The translations under genes were made by a program, and so were the position numbers. DNA of 64,000 bases from Haloferax sp. Q22. GTDB lineage: Archaea; Halobacteriota; Halobacteria; Halobacteriales; Haloferacaceae. The DNA lies in assembly GCF_001482285.1 (NCBI RefSeq), contig NZ_LOEP01000027.1, forward strand, positions 124,001 through 188,000, given 5' to 3'. Shown here one piece after another: positions 1 through 7,727 of the stretch. Positions within the stretch are counted from its first letter, which is position 1. Each line of letters opens with the position of its first letter. Below the pieces are notes generated by a model that was given only the letters and a program-made list of their open reading frames with translations, did no database searches and was not told where the DNA came from.

Positions 1-1116
1 ATGGCGACGGTCGCCGTCGCGTACAACGAGATGATGGACGACATCGAACAGACCGTCAGTACGGTCAAGACCTTCGGCGAGGACGTGGCGACGCTCGCCG
101 ACCGCGTGGCCGACCGCGCCGACGACGTTTCGGCCGCGAGCGAGGAGGTGTCGGCCTCGGTCCAGCAGATTTCCGAGGGCGCGAGCGAGCAGACGGACAG
201 CCTCGTCGCCGCCGCCGACGAGATAAACGACCTCTCGGCGTCCATCCAGCAGATTGCCTCGTCGGCCGACGAACTCGTCCGACTCACGGAGGAAGCCGAA
301 GCACGCTCGCTCGACGGACAGACCGCCGCCACCGACGCTCTCGACGACATCGACGCCGTGCGCGCCGAGACGGAGGCGACCGTCAGCGAGGTCCACGAGC
401 TCGACGACCGCCTCGCTCGAATCGAGGACATCGTCGAGGTCATCACCGACATCGCGGAACAGACCGACATCCTCGCGCTCAACGCGAACATCGAAGCCGC
501 CCGCGCGGGCGAGGCCGGCGAGGGCTTCGCCGTCGTCTCCAACGAGGTCAAACAGCTCGCACAGGAGACCAAGTCCTCGGCGGGCGACATCGAGTCGCTC
601 GTCGCCGAAATCGAGACCCAGCGCGACGCCGTCATCTCCCGCATCGAACGCATGCGGGCGCAGGTCGAAGAGAGCGCCACCTCGGTCGACGAGGCGCTTT
701 CGTCTTTCGACGGCATCGTCGAGCGCGTCGAGGAGACGACCGCGAGCGTCCACGAGATTTCGGACGCCACGGGCAGTCAGGCCGACTCCTCTCAGGAGGT
801 GCTGTCGATGACCGACGAGATCGCGGGTATCTCCGAGGAGACCGCCGCCGAGGCCGAGAACGTCTCCACGACCGCCGAAGAGCAGAGCGCCGCACTCGTC
901 GACGTCAACGGGGACGTGCGCGAGCTCTCGTCGCACGTGAGCCACCTCGACGACCTTCTCGACGCCTTCGAAGTCGACGACGGGGGTGAGGTCTCGTCGA
1001 CCGTCGACGACGTGCTCGGCGACGCGGCCGAGGCGAACGCGACCACCGACCCAACTCGGTCCCGCTCCGCGTCCGACTCCAACCCCGAGCGAGAACCCTC
1101 GCCCGCGGACGACTGA
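1..1116 (+). CDS. Chemotaxis transducer (MCP), C-terminal part; 5' end outside window
   Basis: Cytoplasmic signalling part of a methyl-accepting chemotaxis (Htr-type) transducer, which passes sensory input to CheA/CheW. The visible 371 residues begin within what looks like the end of a HAMP domain (AYNEMM), followed by a long heptad-repeat coiled coil. The highly conserved hairpin tip is present at about residues 150-185 ([29 protein letters not shown]). The last ~50 residues are an acidic, proline-rich tail. There is no membrane segment in the visible part, so the sensor domain must lie upstream and the ATG at base 1 is probably internal. The CBS gene follows with a 1-base gap and is probably co-transcribed. 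Ligand unknown. Confidence 0.93.
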   Translation: MATVAVAYNEMMDDIEQTVSTVKTFGEDVATLADRVADRADDVSAASEEVSASVQQISEGASEQTDSLVAAADEINDLSASIQQIASSADELVRLTEEAEARSLDGQTAATDALDDIDAVRAETEATVSEVHELDDRLARIEDIVEVITDIAEQTDILALNANIEAARAGEAGEGFAVVSNEVKQLAQETKSSAGDIESLVAEIETQRDAVISRIERMRAQVEESATSVDEALSSFDGIVERVEETTASVHEISDATGSQADSSQEVLSMTDEIAGISEETAAEAENVSTTAEEQSAALVDVNGDVRELSSHVSHLDDLLDAFEVDDGGEVSSTVDDVLGDAAEANATTDPTRSRSASDSNPEREPSPADD

Positions 1117-1117
1117 G

Positions 1118-1555
1118 ATGCGCGTCGACGAAATCATGACCGAGGAGGTGGCGACCGTCGGACTGGGGTCGAGCGTCGCCGACTGCGCGCGAACCATGCT
1201 CCGGGAGGGCGCGGGCAGCGTCGTCGTGATGGCCGACGGCGGTCCCGCGGGCATCGTCACCGAGTCGGACGCGCTCCGCGCCGGCGTGGCGAGCGGCAAG
1301 CCCCTCGCCGCGGTCCCGGCCCGTGCGGTCATGTCGAACCCCATCAAGTGGGTCCGACCGGACTCCACGACGCGCGTGGCCGCGGAGAAGATGCGCGACC
1401 AGCGGGTGAAAAAGCTCGTCGTCGTCGACGGCGCGGAGATGGTCGGCATCGTGACCGCGACGGATATCGCCTTTCACCTCTCGGACGTGGCCCGCGGCGT
1501 CGGCCAGATGATAGAACTCAAGGACAAGTGGGAGTCGGACCGCCGGTTCCGCTGA
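1118..1555 (+). CDS. CBS-domain protein
   Basis: A 145-residue protein made almost entirely of a pair of CBS motifs, which normally bind adenosine nucleotides (AMP, ATP, SAM) as a sensor module. Visible features are the opening MRVDEIMTEEV, the first CBS ending in GIVTESDAL, and the second ending in VGIVTATDIAFHL. There is no attached catalytic or DNA-binding domain, so it is a stand-alone sensor. The ATG at 1118 lies 1 base after the transducer stop codon, which suggests translational coupling with that gene. An in-frame opening further upstream would overlap the transducer and is not needed. The regulated partner cannot be told from the sequence. Confidence 0.9.
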   Translation: MRVDEIMTEEVATVGLGSSVADCARTMLREGAGSVVVMADGGPAGIVTESDALRAGVASGKPLAAVPARAVMSNPIKWVRPDSTTRVAAEKMRDQRVKKLVVVDGAEMVGIVTATDIAFHLSDVARGVGQMIELKDKWESDRRFR

Positions 1556-1651
1556 CCCCATCGCTGCTCGCCGGTTACCCTACGCCGATTGCTACCGCGG
1601 ACCAAACTCGGCGAAGCGTTGATAACGTCGTCTCGCTTCTAGTCGCGACGA

Positions 1652-2161
1652 GTGTACGACCGTCTCGCGTCGATTCGTCCCCGCGTCCGGTCCGGCCTCG
1701 AACGAGCGTTCGCGGCGGACCACACCCCCCACGAGGTCGCCGCTAGCTTCGCGTTTGGCGTCTTCTTCGTGGCCATGCCGACCGCAGGGACCGCCCTCGC
1801 GCTGTTCGCCCTCATCGCCTACTTCGTCGAGCGGGCGAGCCGACTCGCGCTCGTCGCCACGCTCGTCGTCTTCAACCCGCCCGTCAAGTGGGCGGTCTAC
1901 GGCGCGAGCTTCTGGCTCGGGTCGCACCTCCTCGGCCCGGTTCCGGGCACATCGGTCGCGGACGTGTCGCTCAGCGCTGGCGTCGATATCCTCCTCCGAC
2001 AGCTCGTCGGCAACACGATTCTCGCCGTCGTCCTCGCCGTCGTCGGCTACGCGGTGACGCTCCAACTGGCGCGTCTACACCACCGACGACAGCGGTCGGC
2101 GACACCGACTCACAGCGCGGACGCCCGGAGCGACGACGCTCGGTCCGACGTGTCGTCGTGA
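1652..2161 (+). CDS. DUF2062 family membrane protein
   Basis: A 169-residue integral membrane protein of the DUF2062 type. The family signature is visible as HEVAASFAFGVFFVAMPTAG followed by hydrophobic stretches and a conserved FNPPVKWAVYGASFWLG. About three membrane segments are present, with a Ser/Thr/Arg-rich hydrophilic tail. The start is GTG at 1652; no ATG gives a better N-terminus. The gene is convergent with the small gene at 2162, and the two stop codons abut. The molecular role of the family is not known to me. Confidence 0.85.
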   Translation: MYDRLASIRPRVRSGLERAFAADHTPHEVAASFAFGVFFVAMPTAGTALALFALIAYFVERASRLALVATLVVFNPPVKWAVYGASFWLGSHLLGPVPGTSVADVSLSAGVDILLRQLVGNTILAVVLAVVGYAVTLQLARLHHRRQRSATPTHSADARSDDARSDVSS

Positions 2162-2311
2162 CTACCGCTGTGACCGTTCTTCTCTGCCCGCTTCGAACGC
2201 CCGGAGCGACTGGATGAGCTTGTAACCCAGATAGACGACCGCGAGCGGGATGAGGAGCAACAGCGCGAGGATGACGAGTTCCGGGCCACCGGGGATTTGC
2301 AGGAGGGTCAT
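2162..2311 (-). CDS. Small single-pass membrane protein with TatA-like N-terminus
   Basis: A 49-residue protein starting MTLLQIPGGPELVIL, with one hydrophobic helix (about residues 10-28) and a short charged tail ending REERSQR. The G-G-P-E-L motif before the helix resembles the start of TatA/TatE components of the twin-arginine translocase. The TatA F-G-x-K-L-P hinge and long amphipathic helix are missing, so the family is not established. An in-frame ATG at 2338 would add nine residues (MASARESHP); I chose 2311 because hydrophobicity and the G-G-P-E-L motif follow it directly. Function unknown. Confidence 0.7.
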   Translation of the reverse strand: MTLLQIPGGPELVILALLLLIPLAVVYLGYKLIQSLRAFEAGREERSQR

Positions 2312-2383
2312 GGGGTGGGATTCGCGGGCAGAAGCCATAGTGGTTGGTGGTGCGGTGTCGAAATGCACGGGGACGGGTCACTA

Positions 2384-2580
2384 GACGCGATTCACGCTCG
2401 CTCCGCTCGCGTGAACCTCACTCGCAACGCTCTGCGACTCACGGCTTCGCCGTTCGTTTTACTGCGACACTGTGTGTCGCCGTTGCTCGCTGGTTCAAAT
2501 CTGCCCCGCGACACGATTGCACGCGACTCGCGGCACCGAGCACACGCTACGCGGTGCTCGAGAGGCAATTCGTCGCGGGA
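2384..2580. other. Non-coding stretch with clustered hairpins and a tRNA T-arm fragment
   Basis: No convincing gene. Several short inverted repeats lie close together, for example TTCACGC with GCGTGAA near 2391-2415, and GAGCAC with GTGCTC near 2538-2560. At 2493-2507 the + strand reads GTTCAAATCTGCCCC, identical over 15 bases to the T-arm and 3' side of the tRNA-Val genes just downstream but in inverted orientation. It could be the remnant of a tRNA gene or an old attachment site. Confidence 0.5.
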
Positions 2581-2587
2581 AGAGGAG

Positions 2588-2662
2588 TGGGTTGGGGCAG
2601 ATTTGAACTGCCGGCCTCCTCCATGTCAAGGAGGTGTCATAACCAGACTAGACCACCAACCC
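2588..2662 (-). tRNA. tRNA-Val (anticodon GAC), copy 1
   Basis: The minus strand folds into a full cloverleaf: 7-bp acceptor stem GGGTTGG/CCAACCC, a D-arm, anticodon stem CCTCC/GGAGG with loop TTGACAT (anticodon GAC, reads GUC valine codons), a five-base variable region and T-stem GGCAG/CTGCC with loop TTCAAAT. The discriminator base is A at 2588. The sequence CCA is not encoded. It is identical to the copy 120 bases away. Confidence 0.95.
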
Positions 2663-2707
2663 GGTGTGTTGCGAACATCGCCGAACGCCGAAACGCGGGA
2701 AGAGGAG

Positions 2708-2782
2708 TGGGTTGGGGCAGATTTGAACTGCCGGCCTCCTCCATGTCAAGGAGGTGTCATAACCAGACTAGACCACCAACCC
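2708..2782 (-). tRNA. tRNA-Val (anticodon GAC), copy 2
   Basis: This copy has the same 75 bases, cloverleaf and anticodon as the first, shifted by exactly 120 bp. The flanking GCGGGAAGAGGAGTGG before it and CCGGT after it are also shared, so the pair arose by a recent tandem duplication that included the flanks. Transcription runs leftwards, so this is the upstream copy. Confidence 0.95.
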
Positions 2783-2960
2783 GGTTACGGTGCTTCCCGC
2801 GCCCGTTCGGACGCATCTCTCCGTTGTCCGGGGTTACAATTTAAGCTTTCGAATCGGACTACGTGCGGCGATTCGGGTCACAGCGCGCTCCCACCGTCCG
2901 ACGCGGTCGATTCACCCCGAGCGGTGACCGTTCGATGCCGGCGATTTTCGCCAGCCCGAC

Positions 2961-3022
2961 ACGCTTAAGCCGATGTACGAATTTGTACATCATAACCCGA
3001 AGAAGTACATCGGTGATTACCA
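2961..3022 (+). promoter_or_regulatory. trpDFEG promoter with three operator-like half-sites
   Basis: A TATA-like CTTAAG lies at 2964-2969. Just downstream, GATGTAC (2972-2978) and GTACATC (2985-2991) form a perfect inverted repeat with a 6-base spacer. A third half-site, GTACATC, lies at 3005-3011, exactly 20 bases after the second. The array sits between the TATA element and the trpD ATG at 3023, where a bound protein would block transcription. This suggests a repressor site, plausibly tryptophan-responsive. The regulator is not identifiable from this window. Confidence 0.65.
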
Positions 3023-4018
3023 ATGCAGGATTATATCGAACGTGTGACCGGCGGTGCGGACCTGACTGTCGAGGAGGCGCGCGACGCCGCGCGGGCGGTC
3101 TTCGAGGACGCGACCGAGGCGCAAATCGGCGCGCTCCTCGCCGCGCTCCGAGCGAAAGGCGAGACCGAGGCCGAAATCGCGGGCTTCGCGCAGGGAATGC
3201 GCGACGCCGCCCTGACCATCGAGCCCGACCGCGGCCCGCTCGTCGACACCTGCGGCACCGGCGGCGACGACTACAACACCATCAACGTCTCGACCACGAG
3301 CGCGCTCGTCGCGGCCGGCGCGGGCGCGGCGGTGGCCAAGCACGGCAACTACTCCGTCTCTTCGTCTTCTGGGAGCGCCGACGTGCTGGAGGTCGCCGGC
3401 GTGAACGTCGAGGCCGAACCCGAGTCCGTCGAGGCGTGCATCGAGGACAACGGCGTCGGCTTCATGCTCGCGCCCGTGTTCCACCCCGCGATGAAGGCCG
3501 TCATCGGCCCGCGGAAGGAACTCGGTATGCGGACCATCTTCAACGTCCTCGGGCCGCTGACGAACCCCGCCGGGGCCGACGCGCAGGTCCTCGGTGTCTA
3601 CGACTCCGACCTCGTCCCCGTCATCGCCGAGTCGCTGTCGCACATGCCCGTCGAGCGCGCCCTCGTCGTCCACGGCTCCGGCATGGACGAAATCGCGCTC
3701 CACGACGCGACCACGGTCGCCGAAATCGACGGCGACGAAATCACCGAGTACACCCTCACGCCTGCCGACCTCGGCCTCGAACAGGCCCCCATCGAGGAAG
3801 TCGCCGGCGGTACCCCGCAGGAGAACGCCGACGACCTCGAAGGCATCCTCACCGGCGACGTGACCGGGCCGAAGCGTGACCTCATTCTCGCCAACGCCGG
3901 CGCGGCCGTCTACGTCGCCGACCTCGCGGACTCGCTGGCGGAGGGCGTCGAAGTCGCCCGCGACGCTATCGAGTCCGGCGCCGCGAAAGCCAAACTCGAC
4001 GCGCTCCGGGAGGCGTGA
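3023..4018 (+). CDS. trpD: Anthranilate phosphoribosyltransferase
   Basis: Second step of tryptophan synthesis: transfers phosphoribosyl from PRPP to anthranilate. The 331 residues match the family length. The PRPP/metal-binding motif reads DTCGTGGDDYNT, followed by NVSTTSA and the conserved VAKHGN...SSGSADVLE segment. The anthranilate-contact region GMRTIFNVLGPLTNPA is present. The ATG at 3023 follows the operator array directly. It is the first gene of a trpDFEG operon, with trpF starting one base after its stop codon. Confidence 0.97.
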   Translation: MQDYIERVTGGADLTVEEARDAARAVFEDATEAQIGALLAALRAKGETEAEIAGFAQGMRDAALTIEPDRGPLVDTCGTGGDDYNTINVSTTSALVAAGAGAAVAKHGNYSVSSSSGSADVLEVAGVNVEAEPESVEACIEDNGVGFMLAPVFHPAMKAVIGPRKELGMRTIFNVLGPLTNPAGADAQVLGVYDSDLVPVIAESLSHMPVERALVVHGSGMDEIALHDATTVAEIDGDEITEYTLTPADLGLEQAPIEEVAGGTPQENADDLEGILTGDVTGPKRDLILANAGAAVYVADLADSLAEGVEVARDAIESGAAKAKLDALREA

Positions 4019-4019
4019 G

Positions 4020-4685
4020 ATGACCCGCGTCAAAGTGTGCGGCGTCACCAACGAAGCCGACCTCGAAGCGGTCGACGCGGCCGGTGCCGACGCGGTCGGT
4101 GCCATCTGCGACGTGCCCGTGGACACGCCCCGCGAGATACCTCGCGAGCGCGCCCGCGAGCTGTTCGCCGCCGCGCCGCCGTTCCTCACGACCGTTCTCG
4201 TGACGATGCCCGACTCCATCGACCACGCCCGCGACCTTGCCCGCGAGGTCCAACCCGATGTACTCCAACTCCACGGCGATTTCGCGGCCGACGACCTCGA
4301 CTCGCTCCGCGCGACGGGCGTCGGCGTCGTCCCCGTCGTCGACGCGACCGACCTCGACCGCGCACGCGACCTCGCGCCCGTCGTCGACGCTATCCTCGTC
4401 GACACTCCCTCCGCGTCCGGCGCGGGCGGCACCGGCGAGACCCACGACTGGGACGCCTCGCGCGAACTCGTCGCAGCGGTCGACGTGCCCGTGGTACTCG
4501 CGGGCGGTCTGACGCCCGACAACGTCGCTGAAGCGGTTCGGACGGTCGACCCCTACGGTGTCGACGTCGCAAGCGGCGTCGAGGCCTCCGGCGGCGTCAA
4601 GGACCACGACGCGGTCCACGCCTTCGTCGCTGCGGCGAAGGCGGCCCGTGGGGAGTCCGACGACCACGAGGAGGTCGTCGCGTGA
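4020..4685 (+). CDS. trpF: Phosphoribosylanthranilate isomerase
   Basis: Third tryptophan step: Amadori rearrangement of phosphoribosylanthranilate to CdRP in a TIM barrel. The 221-residue product starts MTRVKVCGVT, with the catalytic cysteine in KVCG. The family motifs VLQLHGD, the catalytic aspartate in ILVDT, the phosphate-binding VLAGGLTPDNV and DVASGVE...GVKD are all present. The ATG at 4020 lies one base after the trpD stop, and the trpF stop overlaps the trpE GTG, so the operon is translationally coupled. Confidence 0.96.
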   Translation: MTRVKVCGVTNEADLEAVDAAGADAVGAICDVPVDTPREIPRERARELFAAAPPFLTTVLVTMPDSIDHARDLAREVQPDVLQLHGDFAADDLDSLRATGVGVVPVVDATDLDRARDLAPVVDAILVDTPSASGAGGTGETHDWDASRELVAAVDVPVVLAGGLTPDNVAEAVRTVDPYGVDVASGVEASGGVKDHDAVHAFVAAAKAARGESDDHEEVVA

Positions 4686-6256
4686 CGGCTCCCGACACCG
4701 ACCGCGATGAGTTCGTCGACCTCGTCGGCGACGCGGACGAGCCGGTCGTGACGCACCTCGTGACCGACCTCGACGTGTCCGTGGACCCGCTGGCCGCGTA
4801 CACGACCCTCGCCGACCGCAGCGACTACGGTTTCCTCTTGGAGAGCGCCGAAAAGGTCTCCTCCAGCAACCCGCAGGGCGCGTTCTCCGCGCCCGCGACG
4901 GTCGCCGACTCGCACGCCCGCTTTTCGTTCGTCGGCTACGACCCCGAAGCGGTCGTGACGGTCGGCCCCGACGGCGTCGACGTGACCGACCTCGGTGGCC
5001 CCGCCGCGGAGTTCGTCGGTGCGGGCGACGGCGACGTGCTCGACTCTCTGCGTGGCGCGCTCCCCGACCTCCCGCGCGTCAACTTCCCCGAGACGGACCG
5101 CCAGACGCTCACCGGCGGCTTGGTCGGCTTCCTCGCCTACGAGGCCGTCTACGACCTCTGGCTCGACGAGGTCGGCCGCGAGCGCCCCGACACCGACGAC
5201 CCGGACGCCGAGTTCGTCCTCACGACCCGGACCCTCTCGTTCGACCACCGCGAGGACGCCGTTCGCCTCGTCTGCACCCCTGTCGTCTCGCCCGACGACG
5301 ACCCCGGCGAGGTGTACGACGGCGTCGTCGCCGAGGCCGAACGCGTCGCCGAAAAGCTCCGGGCGGCGGACGACCCCTCGCCCGGCGGCTTCGAGCGAAC
5401 CGGCGAGGAAGCCGGCTCCCGCGAGGAGTACGAGGCCGCGGTCAGGAAGACGAAAGAACACGTCCGCGACGGCGACATCTATCAGGGCGTCATCTCGCGC
5501 ACCCGGAAGCTCCACGGACAGGTCGACCCGGTCGGCCTGTACGCCTCGCTGCGCGAGGTGAACCCATCGCCGTACATGTACCTGCTCCGGCACGGCGACC
5601 GGCGCGTCGTCGGTGCGAGCCCCGAGACGCTCGTCTCCGTCAGGGGCGACCGCGTCGTCGTCAATCCCATCGCGGGGACGTGCCAGCGCGGCTCCGGTCC
5701 GGTCGAGGACCGTCGCCTCGCCGGCGAACTCCTCGCCGACGGGAAGGAGCGCGCAGAGCACACGATGCTCGTCGACCTCGGCCGCAACGACGTGCGCCGG
5801 GTCTCGACGCCCGGCAGCGTCCGCGTCGAGGACTTCATGAGTATCATCAAATACAGCCACGTCCAGCACATCGAATCGACCGTTTCGGGGACGCTCAGCC
5901 CCGACTCGGACGCCTTCGACGCCACGCGCGCGACGTTCCCCGCGGGGACACTCACCGGCGCGCCGAAGGTCCGCGCGATGGAGATTATCGACGACCTCGA
6001 AGACGAGCCCCGCGGCGTCTACGGCGGCGGCGTCGGCTACTACTCGTGGACCGGCGACGCCGACATGGCAATCGTCATCCGAACCGCGACGGTCGAATCC
6101 GACGGCGCGGAAGACACCATCACCGTCCGCGCGGGAGCCGGCATCGTCGCCGACTCGGACCCGACCGCGGAGTACGAGGAGACAGAACAGAAGATGGGCG
6201 GGGTGCTCGACGCTGTCCGCCGCATCGAGTACGGGACCGAGGAGGTGTCGCAATGA
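4682..6256 (+). CDS. trpE: Anthranilate synthase component I
   Basis: First tryptophan step: with TrpG it makes anthranilate from chorismate and glutamine. The 524-residue chorismate-binding protein has GDIYQGVISRT, NPIAGTCQRGSG, EHTMLVDLGRND, PAGTLTGAPKVRAMEI and AGAGIVADSDP. The N-terminal FLLES motif, which forms part of the tryptophan feedback site in known TrpE enzymes, is present at about residues 56-60, so allosteric inhibition is likely (inference). The start is GTG at 4682, overlapping the trpF stop codon. The trpE stop overlaps the trpG ATG in an ATGA arrangement. Confidence 0.96.
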   Translation: MTAPDTDRDEFVDLVGDADEPVVTHLVTDLDVSVDPLAAYTTLADRSDYGFLLESAEKVSSSNPQGAFSAPATVADSHARFSFVGYDPEAVVTVGPDGVDVTDLGGPAAEFVGAGDGDVLDSLRGALPDLPRVNFPETDRQTLTGGLVGFLAYEAVYDLWLDEVGRERPDTDDPDAEFVLTTRTLSFDHREDAVRLVCTPVVSPDDDPGEVYDGVVAEAERVAEKLRAADDPSPGGFERTGEEAGSREEYEAAVRKTKEHVRDGDIYQGVISRTRKLHGQVDPVGLYASLREVNPSPYMYLLRHGDRRVVGASPETLVSVRGDRVVVNPIAGTCQRGSGPVEDRRLAGELLADGKERAEHTMLVDLGRNDVRRVSTPGSVRVEDFMSIIKYSHVQHIESTVSGTLSPDSDAFDATRATFPAGTLTGAPKVRAMEIIDDLEDEPRGVYGGGVGYYSWTGDADMAIVIRTATVESDGAEDTITVRAGAGIVADSDPTAEYEETEQKMGGVLDAVRRIEYGTEEVSQ

Positions 6257-6873
6257 CGGTGATTCGGCTCGTCGTCGTCGACAACTTCGATTCGTTCACG
6301 TACAACCTCGTGGAGTACTTCTCCGAGCAGACCGTCGAGGGCGAACCGCTCGACATCGAGGTGCGAAAGAACACCGCGTCGCTCGACGAGATACGCGACC
6401 TGAACCCCGACGCCATCGTCATCTCGCCGGGGCCGGGCCACCCGAAGAACGACCGCGACGTGGGCGTGACGAACGACGTGCTCACGGAGCTTTCGACCGA
6501 GATTCCGACCCTCGGCGTCTGTCTCGGCCTCGAAGCCGCGGTGTACGCCTACGGCGGGACTATCGGCCACGCGCCGGAGCCGATTCACGGCAAGGCGTTC
6601 CCGGTCGACCACGACGCAGAGGGCGTCTTCGCCGGCCTCGAAGACGGCTTCCCGGCCGGCCGTTACCACTCGCTCGTCGCCACCGAGGTTCCCGACTGCT
6701 TCGACGTCTCGGCGACGACCGACCACGACGGCGAGGCGCTCGTGATGGGCGTCCGCCACCGCGAGTACCCCATCGAGTGCGTCCAGTTCCACCCGGAGAG
6801 CGTGCTCACGGGGTCGGGACACGGCGTCGTCAGAAACTTCCTCGCGTCTGTCGCCGGCTTCGACGTGGCCTGA
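6253..6873 (+). CDS. trpG: Anthranilate synthase component II (glutamine amidotransferase)
   Basis: This subunit supplies ammonia from glutamine to TrpE. The 206-residue class I amidotransferase has VVDNFDSFTYNLVEY at the start, VISPGPGHP, the nucleophile cysteine in GVCLG and the His/Glu pair in VQFHPES. The bases after the nucleophile encode CLGLEA where many bacterial enzymes have CLGHQA; I take this as a lineage variant, not loss of function. It is the last gene of the operon, its ATG overlapping the trpE stop by four bases. A hairpin follows. Confidence 0.96.
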   Translation: MTVIRLVVVDNFDSFTYNLVEYFSEQTVEGEPLDIEVRKNTASLDEIRDLNPDAIVISPGPGHPKNDRDVGVTNDVLTELSTEIPTLGVCLGLEAAVYAYGGTIGHAPEPIHGKAFPVDHDAEGVFAGLEDGFPAGRYHSLVATEVPDCFDVSATTDHDGEALVMGVRHREYPIECVQFHPESVLTGSGHGVVRNFLASVAGFDVA

Positions 6874-6880
6874 GCAGGTC

Positions 6881-6915
6881 GGATTCAGACGCGTCGAGGG
6901 ACGACTGCTGAATCC
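6881..6915 (+). terminator. Hairpin after trpG
   Basis: GGATTCAG (6881-6888) pairs with CTGAATCC (6908-6915) across a 19-base loop. It begins eight bases after the trpG stop codon, and a pyrimidine-rich stretch (CTTCACTTTTC) follows at about 6940. It is a candidate 3' end for the trp operon transcript, and is also convergent with the gene ending at 6979. Confidence 0.5.
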
Positions 6916-6978
6916 AACCCTGCCACCCTGCCGGCTACCTTCACTTTTCAGCCGCGGACAGACGGCTCTGCTGCCGCC

Positions 6979-7191
6979 TCAGAGGACGTTGATGCCGAAG
7001 AACGAAAGCAGCAGCAGCGCCCCGACGATGATGGCGGCGATGGTGACCAGTCGCCACGCGACTTTGAGGAACAGTCGGCCGACGAGGATGACGACGGCGA
7101 CGGCCACGAGCACCACGAGCATCTGACCGAGCGGCCCGGCGAGCAGGCCACCGAGCTGTAACGGGGTGAGCGCGAGGGGTGTCAGTACCAT
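6979..7191 (-). CDS. Small membrane protein, two hydrophobic segments
   Basis: A 70-residue protein starting MVLTPLALTPLQLGG. The first hydrophobic stretch (GQMLVVLVAVAVVILVGRLF) is followed by a short basic loop (KVAWR) and a second stretch (LVTIAAIIVGALLLLSFFGIN), so a helical hairpin in the membrane is likely. In-frame codons upstream would add 32 residues rich in Arg and Ser, out of character with the rest, so I start at 7191. No family recognised; such proteins are common in haloarchaea. Convergent with trpG. Confidence 0.65.
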   Translation of the reverse strand: MVLTPLALTPLQLGGLLAGPLGQMLVVLVAVAVVILVGRLFLKVAWRLVTIAAIIVGALLLLSFFGINVL

Positions 7192-7657
7192 ACCCCGATA
7201 TGACACCCGTAGAGCGGATAAGCTTGTGGGCGGTCTCGTCTCGCGGTTCCGGTGTGATTTCTCCGCCGAGACGACTGATTTCGGCACCCCTGGGCTGCCG
7301 GAGAATTATCACATACAAATTCTGATAGTTATGTGAATGTCGACTGTCTGGTCTCCCTTTATATCCTCTCCGGGGATGCGAGACAGTTCACCATGTGACG
7401 GTTTCAGAACCATCGTCTCCCCCCTCACGTTCTACTGGATATCGACGCTACGTCTTGCGATTTCTTGCGGTGAGATTTTACTTCCGCTCCGCTCTAACTA
7501 CGATTATGTGCTTTCCGTCCGTCCTATGAATCCGTGCACTTCGGACCCGGTCGTCGGCCGCGAACGTATTTGAGTGAATTGTGATACGTTCGGGGTTGAG
7601 ATGCGTCCGAGTCCGAAGCCTTAACCGACCACATCACCGACACCACTATCGTCACCA
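7192..7657. other. AT-rich intergenic stretch before the nrdJ leader ORF
   Basis: About 470 bases with no convincing gene. It includes an inverted repeat TCACATA (7309-7315) / TATGTGA (7330-7336) and is markedly richer in A and T than its neighbours. CCTTAACC at 7619-7626 is a possible TATA element for the leader ORF and nrdJ, lying about 32 bases before the ATG at 7658. Confidence 0.4.
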
Positions 7658-7726
7658 ATGAGCGGAATTTCCGGACACTATCGACGCGACCTCGCCCGAA
7701 CGCGGCTCGGGCGGGAGGGACAGTAA
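7658..7726 (+). CDS. 22-codon leader ORF upstream of nrdJ
   Basis: The ATG at 7658 opens a reading frame of 22 codons (MSGISGHYRRDLARTRLGRE then GQ) whose TAA ends one base before the nrdJ ATG. The peptide is strongly basic (six Arg), unlike the acidic proteome. A TATA-like CCTTAACC sits at leaderless distance before this ATG, not before the nrdJ ATG, so the leader ORF would be the first start codon on the transcript. It may be a translational coupling device or a small protein. No homology can be judged by eye. Confidence 0.45.
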   Translation: MSGISGHYRRDLARTRLGREGQ

Positions 7727-7727
7727 G

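Larger units (their letters stand above)
2575..2785. repeat. 120-bp tandem duplication carrying the tRNA-Val genes
   Basis: About 90 bp (from GCGGGAAGAGGAG through CAACCCGGT) is repeated without change at a period of exactly 120 bp, leaving a non-matching spacer of roughly 30 bp between the copies. Each unit contains one full tRNA-Val(GAC) gene on the minus strand. Confidence 0.9.

Noticed and set aside
2297-2968. Open frames running through the tRNA-Val genes
   Set aside because: They encode the two tRNA copies in translation as repeated peptide and have no other support.
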